DNA of 64,000 nucleotides from positions 79,631-143,630 of the forward strand of contig JAHWKW010000009.1 of NCBI GenBank assembly GCA_019347675.1. Direction: 5' to 3'. The position numbers were made by a program, and so were the translations under genes. The stretch is from Actinomycetota bacterium (GTDB lineage Bacteria > Actinomycetota > Nitriliruptoria > Nitriliruptorales > JAHWKO01). Of the stretch, positions 9,057 to 17,985 are shown one piece after another; the stretch's first letter is position 1; every line of letters starts with the position of its first letter. Below the pieces are notes generated by a model that worked only from the letters and a program-made list of their open reading frames with translations, was not told the origin of the DNA and made no database searches.

Positions 9057-10519
9057 TGCTGATCGCCATCCCGATCCTCGTCCCGCTGGCAGCCGCCGGG
9101 GTCTCCGTCATGCTGCTGCGACGTCCGTTGGCGCAACGGTCGCTGAGCGTCGTGTCGCTGTCGGTCGTGCTCGCGGCGACGGCCCGCCTGTTGGCGCAGG
9201 TGCGGGTGGAAGGGACCTCGGTCCTGCAGGTCGGTGCGTGGCCGGCCCCGTTCGGCATCACCTTGGTGGCCGACCCGTTGGCAGCGATCATGCTCACGGT
9301 GTCGGCCGTGGTGCTGCTGGTGGTCCTGCTGTACGCGATCGGCCATCCGACCACGCGCGACGAGACCCGCGCCTTCCACGCCGTCTACCTGGTGCTGGCT
9401 GCCGGCGTGTCGGCCAGCTTCCTGGCGGGCGACCTGTTCAACCTGTTCGTGGCTTTCGAGGTCATGCTGATCTCCAGCTACGTGCTGATCACGCTGGGCG
9501 GGACCCTCGCGCAGGTGCGCAGCGGCATGACCTACATGGTGATCTCGCTGCTGGCGTCGACTCTGTTCATCGCCACGGTCGGGATCGTCTACGCCAGCAC
9601 CGGCACCGTGAACCTGGCTGACCTGGTCGACCGTGTCGGCGGTCTTCCTCCTGGGCTGCGCACAGGGGTGGGGCTGCTGCTCCTGATCGTCTTCGGGGTG
9701 AAAGCTGCGATCTTCCCGCTGTTCATGTGGCTCCCCGACGCCTACCCCACCGCGGCGGCACCGATCACCGCGGTGTTCGCGGGGTTGCTGACCAAGGTCG
9801 GTGTCTACGCGATGATCCGCACCCAGACGCTGCTCTTCGTAGACCTCGGCACCCCCTCGCCGCTGCTGCTGGTGATCGCCGGGGCGACGATGGTGGTCGG
9901 GGTGCTCGGCGCCATCGCACAGGATGACATCAAGCGGATCCTGTCGTTCCAGATCATCAGCCAGATCGGGTACATGGTGATGGGGCTGGGCTTGTTGACG
10001 GTGGCGGGCCTGGCTGGAGGGATCTTCTACATCGTCCACAGCATCCTGGTGAAGACCGGGCTGTTCCTGGTCGGAGGGATGGTCGAGCAGCGAACCGGGA
10101 CGGCTGCCCTGCGCGACCTGGGTGGGCTGGGTCAACGCACCGCCGTCACCGCCGTGCTGTTCGCGGCTCTGGCGCTCAGCCTCGCCGGCTTCCCGCCCTT
10201 GTCGGGGTTCGTCGCCAAGCTGTCGCTCGTCCAGGCGGGTCTCGATGTGGACCAGGGAGCGATCGTGGCGGTCAGCCTCGCGGTCAGCGTGCTGACGTTG
10301 TTCTCGATGTCGAAGGTGTGGAACAGCGCGTTCTGGGGCCAGGCCCCGGAGGCGACCGACCACCAGGACGTGCCGCGGTCGATGACAGCGACCACCGTCG
10401 CGGTCGTCGTCGCCACCGTCGCGGTGGCGGTGTCGGCAGGTCCCCTGGTCGACCTCAGCGTCGAGGCGGCGCACGCTCTGGAACCGGCACGCTACGTCGA
10501 AGCCGTGCTCCCGCGATGA
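9056..10519 (+). CDS. mrpD: Mrp antiporter subunit D (NuoN/M-like)
   Basis: The second antiporter-like subunit, 487 residues with about 14 membrane helices. The ATG at 9056 is preferred because GAGGAGG sits seven bases before it; a GTG three bases earlier is possible. The conserved Glu appears in LFVAFEVMLISSYVLI and the Lys in FGVKAAIFPLFMWLPDAYPT. MrpA and MrpD together form the ion pathways. The end overlaps mrpE by four bases. Confidence 0.93.
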   Translation: MLIAIPILVPLAAAGVSVMLLRRPLAQRSLSVVSLSVVLAATARLLAQVRVEGTSVLQVGAWPAPFGITLVADPLAAIMLTVSAVVLLVVLLYAIGHPTTRDETRAFHAVYLVLAAGVSASFLAGDLFNLFVAFEVMLISSYVLITLGGTLAQVRSGMTYMVISLLASTLFIATVGIVYASTGTVNLADLVDRVGGLPPGLRTGVGLLLLIVFGVKAAIFPLFMWLPDAYPTAAAPITAVFAGLLTKVGVYAMIRTQTLLFVDLGTPSPLLLVIAGATMVVGVLGAIAQDDIKRILSFQIISQIGYMVMGLGLLTVAGLAGGIFYIVHSILVKTGLFLVGGMVEQRTGTAALRDLGGLGQRTAVTAVLFAALALSLAGFPPLSGFVAKLSLVQAGLDVDQGAIVAVSLAVSVLTLFSMSKVWNSAFWGQAPEATDHQDVPRSMTATTVAVVVATVAVAVSAGPLVDLSVEAAHALEPARYVEAVLPR

Positions 10520-11037
10520 ACCGGATCGGGATGGTCGCGGTGCTCGCAGTGGCGTGGACGGCGTTGTGGCGCGACGCCAGCCCAGGGACGGTTCTGGGCG
10601 GTCTCGCGGTCGGCGCGGCGGTGTCGGTGGCGGCAGGCGACGGAGGGACGCCGGCGTGGCGACCGCTCCTCCGCCCCGTCGCGACGGTCCGTTTCGTGGT
10701 GGCGTTCCTCTGGAACCTCACCACCGCGAGCGTCGCCGTGGCCTGGGACGTGGTCACGCCCGAGGAACGCGCCCGCGAGGCGATCGTCCTGGTGCCGCTA
10801 CGGACCGGCTCCGACGCGATCGTCACGACCGTCGCCAACGCGATATCACTGACGCCGGGCACGGTCACGGTCGACGTCGAACGCGACCCCATCGGCCTCT
10901 ACATGCACGTGATGCACTTCCGCGACGCCGAGCACGCGCGCGCCCAGGTACGACGCTTGGAGGAGCTGGCGATCCGGGCGTTCGGCTCGCGCCACGAGGT
11001 CGCGGCCCTCGACGGTGAGACCGGAGATGCGCGATGA
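10516..11037 (+). CDS. mrpE: Mrp antiporter subunit E
   Basis: A 173-residue subunit with N-terminal membrane helices and a cytoplasmic C-terminal domain. The ATG overlaps the mrpD stop (ATGA). The family segments ANAISLTPGTVTVDV and HVMHFRDAEHA are clear. MrpE is needed for assembly of the complex in studied systems. The end overlaps mrpF by four bases. Confidence 0.9.
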   Translation: MNRIGMVAVLAVAWTALWRDASPGTVLGGLAVGAAVSVAAGDGGTPAWRPLLRPVATVRFVVAFLWNLTTASVAVAWDVVTPEERAREAIVLVPLRTGSDAIVTTVANAISLTPGTVTVDVERDPIGLYMHVMHFRDAEHARAQVRRLEELAIRAFGSRHEVAALDGETGDAR

Positions 11038-11291
11038 CCGTCGCCATCGTCGTCGCCGCGATCATGGTGTCCGTCGACGGTGTGCTGTGTGTCGCCCGTC
11101 TGCTGCGACGTGGGTCGCTGGCCAACCGCGTCGTCGCGCTCGACACCCTGCTGATCGCGATCGTCCACGGCATCGCGATCCACGCGGTCGCGACGCGCTC
11201 CACTGTCTACTTCGACCTCATGGTGGTGACCGCCCTGCTCGCCTTCGTCGGCACCGTGGCCGTGGCCAGGTTCATCGAGCACGGGCGGTGA
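11034..11291 (+). CDS. mrpF: Mrp antiporter subunit F
   Basis: An 85-residue, three-helix protein beginning at an ATG that overlaps mrpE. The segment NRVVALDTLLIAIVHG followed by YFDLMVVTALLAFVGTVAVA is the MrpF signature, including the conserved Asp residues in the second and third helices that are linked to ion exchange in the family. Confidence 0.9.
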   Translation: MTVAIVVAAIMVSVDGVLCVARLLRRGSLANRVVALDTLLIAIVHGIAIHAVATRSTVYFDLMVVTALLAFVGTVAVARFIEHGR

Positions 11292-11650
11292 CTCCGATGA
11301 TCGACGTCGTCGTCGCGGCCTTGCTGCTGGTCGGTTCCGTCTTCGCGATGCTGGCTGGTGTGGGCCTGCACCGCTTCGAGAGCGTCTACGCCCGGATGCA
11401 CGCGGCCACCAAGCCGGCCACGTTCGGCCTGCTGATCGTCCTGATCGCAGCCGCTATCCGCATCGGAGAAGCCGGGGACGCCGCGAAGCTGGCCCTTGTC
11501 CTGCTGCTGCAGTTCTCCACTGCGCCGATCGCGGCGCACGCGGTGGCCCGTGCCGCCCACCGTGCCGGCGAGCCCATGGGGTCGACGGCGGTCATGGACG
11601 ACCTCGCCGAGGACGGGTCCGACCGTGGGCTGGACGGATCGGATGAGTGA
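11288..11650 (+). CDS. mrpG: Mrp antiporter subunit G
   Basis: A 120-residue protein starting at the GTG of a GTGA overlap with mrpF. Family features are the GLHRFESVYARMHAATKPAT stretch and three membrane helices. The last 25 residues are acidic. It closes the mrp operon and ends five bases from the convergent CDF gene. Confidence 0.9.
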   Translation: MTPMIDVVVAALLLVGSVFAMLAGVGLHRFESVYARMHAATKPATFGLLIVLIAAAIRIGEAGDAAKLALVLLLQFSTAPIAAHAVARAAHRAGEPMGSTAVMDDLAEDGSDRGLDGSDE

Positions 11651-11655
11651 GGACC

Positions 11656-12570
11656 TCAGCCGCCCGTGGCGCTGCGGGCGCGGGCTGGTTCCACGAAGAT
11701 GTGCGCTGCGGTCGGCACGGCTTCTCGCACCCGCGCCTCCATGGCGTTGACCGTCCGTGCAACGGCGTCGAAGTCGAGGTCGGATCTCAGCTGCACCTTC
11801 GCGGCGACCATCAGCTCGGATGGCCCGAGATGCATCGTGCGCAGCTCGATGATGCTGACCAGTGCCGATTCATCCTCGATCGCCCGCCGGACACGACCGT
11901 AGTCCGCGGGGCTTGCGGCCTCTCCGATCAGCAGGCTGCGCATCTCGACGGCGAGGAGCATGGAGACGAACGCGAGCAGAGCTCCGATGGCCAGACTTCC
12001 CATCGCGTCCCAACGGGCGTCGCCGGTGACGACCGACAGCCCCACGCCCAGCAGCGCAACGACGAGACCGGTCTCGGCCGCGGCGTCCTCGAGCAGCACC
12101 ACCGCGTTGCCCGCATCCTTGGTCGTGCGGATGTAGTGCCACCACGAGCCGGTCCGGCTCTCGTTGGCCGTACGCACCGCGATGCGCAGCGCCACGCTCT
12201 CGGCGACGAGTGCGATGCCCAGGACCGCGAAGGCCCACATGGGCGACTCGATCGGATGCGGAGACCGCAGCTTGCTGTACCCCTCCCACAGTGAGAACAC
12301 CGCGCCGAGCGCGAAGAGGATCATCGCCACGACGAACGCCCAGAAGTACCGCTCGCGGGCGTATCCGAAGGGGTGTTCCGGCGTCGCCCTCCGCTGTGCT
12401 CGCCGGTGTCCCAGCAGCAGCAGCGCCTGGTTGCCGGTGTCCGCCACGGAGTGGAAGCTCTCCGCCAGCATGGAGCTGGACCCGGTGAGGGCGAACGCGG
12501 TGAACTTCGCCGCCCCGATGCCGAGGTTCGCGAAGAAGGCCGCGATCACCGCGGACGGCTGTTTCGCCAT
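11656..12570 (-). CDS. Cation diffusion facilitator (CDF) family metal exporter
   Basis: A membrane exporter of divalent metals by proton exchange. The start ATG at 12570 (MAKQPSAVIAAFFANLG) is chosen because the conserved N-terminal helix begins there with GGGGA upstream; a longer open frame exists but is Arg/Ala-rich filler. The metal-site HSVAD (His40 and Asp44) is in the second helix and an acidic LLEDAAAETG in a later one. The 304 residues end with a short cytoplasmic domain. Substrate (Zn, Mn, Fe or other) cannot be read from the sequence. Convergent with mrpG. Confidence 0.9.
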   Translation of the reverse strand: MAKQPSAVIAAFFANLGIGAAKFTAFALTGSSSMLAESFHSVADTGNQALLLLGHRRAQRRATPEHPFGYARERYFWAFVVAMILFALGAVFSLWEGYSKLRSPHPIESPMWAFAVLGIALVAESVALRIAVRTANESRTGSWWHYIRTTKDAGNAVVLLEDAAAETGLVVALLGVGLSVVTGDARWDAMGSLAIGALLAFVSMLLAVEMRSLLIGEAASPADYGRVRRAIEDESALVSIIELRTMHLGPSELMVAAKVQLRSDLDFDAVARTVNAMEARVREAVPTAAHIFVEPARARSATGG

Positions 12571-12819
12571 CTCGTCCCCTGTCGCCCCCAGGCGCCTTTG
12601 TGTCCGCGGCCTCCAGCTGCCGCGGGAGGCGGCAGCCACGCTGTTGGCGCCCGCCGCCTCCTGCGATCGTTGCCGCAGAGTCAGTCTCGGTCGCCGGCGG
12701 CTCGCCGTCGTCCCAAGGTTGCCCGCAGCCCTCTCTACGCCCACGCCCCCCCGCGCTGCCGACCCGGCATCCTGTCAGCGCCGAGCTCTGCGAGCGCTCG
12801 TCAGCTCGAGGCCCAGCCC

Positions 12820-13112
12820 GCAATGCAGAGGAGGACGCACGGCAGCTGGCGGCGGAGAACGCCAAGCTCCAACGCGCGTCCTGCAGTCGAAGTCACGGTA
12901 GAAGATCTCCGAGACGGCACGCGCTCGAAGCCGACAACCGGGCCTTGGCCACCGACGAGATCCTCCGCGAACACCTGCCCGCACGTCGCCTACGACGCCA
13001 CCCTCGAGTCGTCAAGCGCAAGATATCGAACTATGGCGTCAAACGCGCCCGCCACCGCGACTGGCCCCAGCCCGCCCGCCCTGCGGAGGAGAGCCTCGTC
13101 ATTGGTAAGTAA
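12820..13112 (+). pseudogene. Probable C-terminal remnant of an IS4-type transposase
   Basis: The reading frame here gives ARQLAAENAKLQRA and, at its end, RRHPRVVKRKISNYGVKRARHRDWPQP, which resembles the extreme C-terminus of actinobacterial IS4-group transposases. No catalytic DDE segment, terminal inverted repeat or start codon can be found upstream, so this is at most the tail of a lost element. The rest of the 783-base gap between the CDF gene and the RemA-like gene holds nothing I can name. Confidence 0.35.
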
Positions 13113-13353
13113 ACGGTATTGGGCCTAGTCCGCGAGCCCCGGAGCGTCGACGTTGCGGAGGCCTTTGTGATCAAGAGTCCCAAGAGTGGCGGGGTCGGCC
13201 AACGTTCGACGCCCGGCTCCGGCCGACGGCCGCCGTGATTCTCCGGACCTCACTCTTGACCGGACGGAGAGCACCGTACACGGAGTATCCCGGATGAGCG
13301 GTGCCCGGTCGGGGTTACAACCGATAGGGGGGCGCCGAGCGGGGAGCCCCGAG

Positions 13354-13716
13354 CTAGGAGCTGTCGCCCAACAACCGCCGGGCCTCGTCGGTGAGTGCGG
13401 CGACGTCGATGCCCGCCTCATCCGCAAGCAGGCGGCGCAGCATCGGCGGGACACCCTCCAGGTCCCGGACGATCCCGGCCAGCATGGAACGCAGCTGACG
13501 CATCCGCTGGGCCTCCTCCGCAGGCGTACCGAGATCGTCGACGATGGCCGCCTCCGACCTCGAGGCGATGAGCGGCTCCGCGACCCCGCGCGCCCACACG
13601 TACGTCCGCCTACCCGGACCCCGATTCTCGACGATTGGGTCGACTGCAATCACGTCGTCGGAGCGCACGTATCTGCCGTACCCGAGAGGAACGAGCTGCC
13701 CTGGCTGGATGCGCAT
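13354..13716 (-). CDS. RemA/DUF370-like small protein with C-terminal helical extension
   Basis: A 120-residue soluble protein. Residues 8-60 (LVPLGYGRYVRSDDVIAVDP, then RRTYVWARG and LIASRSEAAIVDDL) resemble the DUF370/RemA fold, a small DNA-binding family that activates biofilm genes in Bacillus; the match is by pattern and not certain. Residues 65-120 form a helical region ending ALTDEARRLLGDSS that RemA lacks. GAGGAG lies eight bases before the ATG. It stands alone, flanked by gene-poor DNA on both sides. Confidence 0.6.
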   Translation of the reverse strand: MRIQPGQLVPLGYGRYVRSDDVIAVDPIVENRGPGRRTYVWARGVAEPLIASRSEAAIVDDLGTPAEEAQRMRQLRSMLAGIVRDLEGVPPMLRRLLADEAGIDVAALTDEARRLLGDSS

Positions 13717-14292
13717 CGTTCGGCTCCTCGTCGGTCACGGCCAGGTTCCCACATCGACACACTGGGGCGGTAGCGCGGAATTTCTGTCGAGCCCGCCTCC
13801 GACGACCTTGGCCGAATCGATCCCCGCAGATTTGCTCGCCGCCCCTGACATCATGGCATCGGCGGCTCACCAGCCGCCTCCCCGCGGCCCAATGCTCCAA
13901 CTACCACAGTCGGCCGCGGCGGCGTGCGTGAAGTACCGCAGTCCGGCGAACGTGCGGTACCAAGAACGGCGGTTGCACGGCACCCTCAACCGCCGACGGC
14001 GCACGCTGGCAGCTGGATCAACCAACCCCGACGCAGGAGAACCACTGGCAATTCCTTCCCTACACGTCTACCAAAGCTTGCAGGTTCCGGCCTGCCGCGA
14101 TCCTCAGCTGGTCGCCCCGACCGCGGGACCACTCCGCCACTGCCGAAGCGCCGCCCTTGGTCGCGGCCGTGCCCAGCTACCGTCCGATTAGCCTCGCGGG
14201 ATGGGAACCTGGCGGCCGGCGACTCGATCGGCGTTCGACAGGTGGCTGTACGGCAGGTCGTTGCCCGCGACGGGTGTGAGGAGCAGCTCCAG
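13717..14292. other. Gene-free stretch with one inverted repeat
   Basis: I find no convincing gene here. The only structure noted is a perfect 8-base inverted repeat, GTACCGCA at 13933-13940 and TGCGGTAC at 13953-13960, separated by 12 bases. It could be an operator for the downstream channel-like gene, but its distance of more than 300 bases makes that weak. Confidence 0.4.
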
Positions 14293-15306
14293 GTGGGGAT
14301 CGCAGGTCTGGTCGTGGGCGCCGCGCTGATCCTGATGACCGCCGCGGATGCGGTCGGAACGACCGTGCGGGTCAGCACCCGTGGCGGCGTCATCGTGAGG
14401 TGGCTGGGGCAGGCACTGTGGCGCTTGATGATCGCCGTCGACCGGCAGCTGCCGCGACCGGTCCTGCGCTACCTCGCTGGGCCGCTGATCACGCTCGCGG
14501 TCATGTCGTCGTGGATCGCGCTGATGATCACCGGTTGGTTTCTGGTGTTCTCCTCGTTCGACGCCGCGGTCGTGACGGCGCCGGGGAACGGTCCGGCGAG
14601 CGGCTGGTCACGCCTTGCCTTCGCCATGTACACGGTGTTCACGCTCGGCGGCAGCGGGCTACAGGCGACGACGCCGCTGTGGCAAGTCCTGACAGGCATG
14701 GCGGCGGGCACGGGGCTGTTTCTGGTGACGCTGGCGATCACCTACCTCAACCCGCTGGCGTCGGCGGCGTCGGAACGTCGCCGCGTGGCCCGTGCCTTGA
14801 CCGGGCTTGGTTCTCGACCCAGCCGGATCGTCGCCAGCGCCTGGGACGGCACCGGTTTCTCGGCGCTGTCGTACCACCTGATGGCGCTCGCGCCCGAGCT
14901 GGCGCGGCTGGCCGAGCACCACTTGACGTACCCGGTCCTTCACTACTTCCAGTCGTCTGACCACGATGCGGCGATCGGCCCGGCCGTCGCCCGGCTCGAC
15001 GACGCGCTGCTGCTGCTGTGCGCGGTGGTGCAGCCGGCGGCCCGGCCACCGGCCAGCGTCACCCAACCGGCGCGCCAGGCCATCACCGCGTTCCTGGCGA
15101 CCATGCCCGAGACCTTCATCGTCCGGGCCGAAGAAGCCCCGCCGCCGCCCGACATCGAGGAGTTGAGCGCCGCCGGGGTCCCGTGCCGGCCGCTCGAGGA
15201 GCTGCGATCCGCCGCCCACGGCCAAGGGCAACGCCGCAGCCGGCTCCACGGGCTGGTACGCCACTCGGGCTGGGAGTGGCACACCAGCGTGGACGTGGCA
15301 GCCTGA
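14293..15306 (+). CDS. Channel-like membrane protein with degenerate K+ filter (paralog of 24985-26001)
   Basis: A 337-residue protein whose plan matches the K+ channel family gene at 24985-26001: N-terminal helix, two helices flanking a pore loop, and a conserved cytoplasmic domain of about 180 residues with the shared landmarks ASAWDG, HL(T/S)YP(V/I)LHY/FY and a PPPPD linker. Where the paralog has TLGLGDYVP, this copy has TLGGSGLQA, so the potassium filter is gone. The GTG start is chosen because GAGGAG lies nine bases before it and the resulting length equals the paralog. It may be a non-conducting or differently selective pore, or a regulatory subunit. Confidence 0.8.
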   Translation: MGIAGLVVGAALILMTAADAVGTTVRVSTRGGVIVRWLGQALWRLMIAVDRQLPRPVLRYLAGPLITLAVMSSWIALMITGWFLVFSSFDAAVVTAPGNGPASGWSRLAFAMYTVFTLGGSGLQATTPLWQVLTGMAAGTGLFLVTLAITYLNPLASAASERRRVARALTGLGSRPSRIVASAWDGTGFSALSYHLMALAPELARLAEHHLTYPVLHYFQSSDHDAAIGPAVARLDDALLLLCAVVQPAARPPASVTQPARQAITAFLATMPETFIVRAEEAPPPPDIEELSAAGVPCRPLEELRSAAHGQGQRRSRLHGLVRHSGWEWHTSVDVAA

Positions 15307-15806
15307 CCACCCGTCGGCGGCAACAATGGTGTCGCCCGCCCGTACGTGGCTGGGCGTCGCGCGGACGACTGGCACGGGGAGTACTGCGCGGCGAGGAGGC
15401 CGGTGGGACCGCCGCGGTCGCCTGCGAGTTCGGGATCGGTGGGAGACGGTGATGCGTGCGGTGCGCGACGAGGCTCGCACGCGGTTCGCCGAACGCCGGG
15501 ATGTACACGTGCAGAGCCGGGCGTGTGTCGCGCTGGACGGGCGATGAGAAGTCGTGAACCGGTGCCAGGGTGGCGCCGCCGCGGTACGTCACCTTTTTAC
15601 GAGTTGGATCGGGCAATAGCCATCGTCCTCGGTGCGATAATGGTGGGCGTGAGGCTCCCAGGCGCCTCCGCGAAGGGGCAGCACGCGCGGGGGTGGGCTA
15701 CGCCGACGCACCGCCCTCGCGAAGGCGTCCAAGGATTGATAGCATCCGCTCGCGACCGTCGAGGAGCAGGGCCGTTGCTGGTCAAGGGCTTCGTCTCAAG
15801 GTGCGT
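15307..15806. other. Intergenic region upstream of the cyclodeaminase-family gene
   Basis: No gene is supported. The composition shifts to a lower GC level from about 15590. A TGCGATAAT (extended -10-like) is at 15633-15641 but has no good -35 partner and is 165 bases from the next start. Confidence 0.3.
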
Positions 15807-16871
15807 ATGAACGAGGGCGATCGGGCGATCCGTTTCACCTATCTCTCTCAGGAAGACCTGCTCGCGTCAGGCTGCCTTGATCTCCGGATGGCGCTGGGAA
15901 CGGCGGAATCTGCGCTCCTCGCGCACCGGCGAGGCGATGTGATGTTTCCCGAGAAGATCGTGCAGATCTTCAATGACGACACACAGGAACGGATCAACTG
16001 TCTCCCTGCGACTCTGCGTGCGGAAAACGTCTGTGGCGTGAAGTGGGTTTCGGTCTTCCCACCGAACGTCCCCAAGTTTGGTCTCCAGAACCTGACTGCT
16101 CTCTTTGTTCTCTCGGAGATCGAGAAAGGGTTCCCGCTCGCGGTCATGGAGGGGACGCTCGCATCGAACCTACGCGTCGGCGCCATCGGGGCCCTCGCGG
16201 CGAAGCACTTCGCCCCTCCGCAGGCGCGTACGATCGGCTTCATCGGCAGCGGGGAACAGGCCAAGATGCATCTTCTGGCCATGAAGAGCGTGCTGCCCGC
16301 GCTAGCGGAATGCCGGGTCTCGGCGAAGACTGCCGAGGAGGAACAGCAGTTCGTGGGCGATCTCGAGACCATCCTCCCCGACGTCGAGTTCATCGCAGCT
16401 GAGACGGACCACGCCCGTGCCATGGAAGGGGCCGACATCCTCGTCACTGCGACAAGCGCCCAGGCTCCGCTTCTCCGAGCCGCCTGGATGAAGCCGGGCT
16501 CCTTCTACAGTCATGTCGGTGGCTGGGAGGACGAGTACGACGTGGCGAAACAGTGCGAGAAGATCGTCTGTGATGACTGGAGTACAGTGAAGCACCGCAT
16601 GCAGACCCTCAGTCGCATGTACAACGACGGCGAGCTGCGAGATTCAGACGTCTATGCCGATCTGGAGGAGGTCGTCGCTGGCGATAAGCCGGGGCGGGAG
16701 ACGGATGACGAGCGCGTCTACTTCAACGCGGTGGGACTCGCCTTCGTCGACGTCGCGATCGCACTCGCCATGTACCGTCGTGCATTGGAGGCGGGAAAGG
16801 GTCGAGAGCTCACGCTGCAGGAGATGATGATTTTCGACCACCCGCGGATAGCTCAATTCGTCACCTTATAG
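15807..16871 (+). CDS. Ornithine cyclodeaminase/mu-crystallin family dehydrogenase
   Basis: A 354-residue NAD(P)-dependent enzyme of the OCD/mu-crystallin family, which includes ornithine cyclodeaminase, alanine dehydrogenase (archaeal) and SbnB-type synthases. The N-terminal domain shows ALLAHRRGDVMFPEK and the Lys of VCGVKWVSVFPPNV; the Rossmann motif is GFIGSGEQAKMHL near residue 153; ILVTATSAQAPLL follows. The exact substrate is not evident. Codons ending in A/T are much more frequent than in neighbours (ATTTTC, AATTC, TATCTC), suggesting lateral acquisition. It is isolated, with no pathway partner nearby. Confidence 0.88.
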   Translation: MNEGDRAIRFTYLSQEDLLASGCLDLRMALGTAESALLAHRRGDVMFPEKIVQIFNDDTQERINCLPATLRAENVCGVKWVSVFPPNVPKFGLQNLTALFVLSEIEKGFPLAVMEGTLASNLRVGAIGALAAKHFAPPQARTIGFIGSGEQAKMHLLAMKSVLPALAECRVSAKTAEEEQQFVGDLETILPDVEFIAAETDHARAMEGADILVTATSAQAPLLRAAWMKPGSFYSHVGGWEDEYDVAKQCEKIVCDDWSTVKHRMQTLSRMYNDGELRDSDVYADLEEVVAGDKPGRETDDERVYFNAVGLAFVDVAIALAMYRRALEAGKGRELTLQEMMIFDHPRIAQFVTL

Positions 16872-17525
16872 CGGTCGACGAGCAGCTCCTTGCCAGCTGT
16901 CGATCTCCGGGTCTTTCTTACAGAATGGCCAAAGGATCACCCGCGCAGAAGCGCGAGATGCATTCGCATTCAGGAGTCTGAGTCGGTCGAATGCGAGCGC
17001 GGGAGCCGCAGGTCCGTTCACGAAATCGAAATCGTCGTAACGCGTCATGTTCCACGGCTGGAGTGAAAGACCCTCACCGTGATCATGATGTCGTATCCTG
17101 GCCGATGTTTTGGACGTGGTGCCGGTGTAGGACGCATACGAGCCACCGCCACGCCAGTGCGATGATCTGCCGGTGCATGTGGAGCCCATTGTCACCGCCA
17201 TCCAGTCAAGGAATATCGCCGACCCTGCCCCAGGTGGCCACCAACGGGTCAACCCGAGGCGAGCCGCCCCGCAAGATCGCCGTCGCTGTTCGTCTACACG
17301 CGCTTCCTTGTAGAGGCCAGCGAACGTCAAACGCGGAGCAACCTCGAGCCCTCCAACCTCGCCGGGATGACCGCTCAGGTAGCGCGTTCCGCCGACTCCC
17401 AGTGCCCCGAGTCATCGGGGTCCAACCGACACTCGACTGCGAATCTCGCGGGGCGCGCAGTGGCTATGGGCGGTCGCTGTTCGAATTCCTCGGCGCCCAT
17501 AGCAGCGTGGCCGACGTACCCGGTA
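16872..17525. other. Gene-poor stretch; possible transposase tail on the minus strand
   Basis: No intact gene is supported. On the minus strand around 17090-17210 one frame reads HMHRQIIALAWRWLVCVLHR, a pattern like the C-terminal ends of transposases, bounded by stops and without any upstream catalytic part. The composition is as AT-rich as the gene before it, so 15.6-17.5 kb may be one acquired segment that has decayed. Confidence 0.3.
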
Positions 17526-17912
17526 TCACACCGTCCGCCTGTCGTCCGCTGAAAGCGTGTGCCGGGACGTGGGGATCAGCTGGACCGCAACGGGATACCG
17601 GTGCTGGGCGGACTCGTCCTCGTGCTGCGTCTCCCGTTCGCAGGCGTCGGCGCCGTCGAGGACCCGGGTGGCATCCGCGACAGCTTCCTCCGTCGTTCGG
17701 CGCAGGGCCCACACCGCCAGTCGCTCGACGAGGATGGCGGGCTCCCCGGGCCGTACAGCGAGTCGGTCGGCGCGGCCGGGGTCGGCTGCCGCGGTCAGCA
17801 CATCGACGATCCGTCGAACCTCGTCAGGGACGTGTCCGCCGGCCATGCGTCGGGCGAGTCGGCCCAGCAGCGCGAAGTGCGGGGTGTCGAGGGTGCCCGG
17901 GGGGCGAGCCAT
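17526..17912 (-). CDS. Uncharacterised 128-residue helical protein
   Basis: I do not recognise this protein. The start ATG at 17912 has a strong GAGGAG six bases upstream. Residues 1-90 (MARPPGTLDTPHFALLGRLA, then VPDEVRRIVDVLTAAADPG and AILVERLAVWALRR) look helical and soluble; the last 35 residues are polar and poorly structured. It is transcribed divergently from the GATase1/AraC regulator with about 70 bases between the starts, so it is a reasonable target of that regulator. Confidence 0.55.
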   Translation of the reverse strand: MARPPGTLDTPHFALLGRLARRMAGGHVPDEVRRIVDVLTAAADPGRADRLAVRPGEPAILVERLAVWALRRTTEEAVADATRVLDGADACERETQHEDESAQHRYPVAVQLIPTSRHTLSADDRRTV

Positions 17913-17985
17913 CGTGAACTCCTCTACCTCCATGGAGTAAGAATGACCTTTGACGTCCCGCACGACGAGTGGCAGCATCGACAAT

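Noticed and set aside
16866..17330. 154-codon minus-strand frame after the cyclodeaminase-family gene
   Set aside because: No ribosome site, abrupt composition change along its length and no domain; the better-looking peptide lies in another frame, so I treat the region as decayed.
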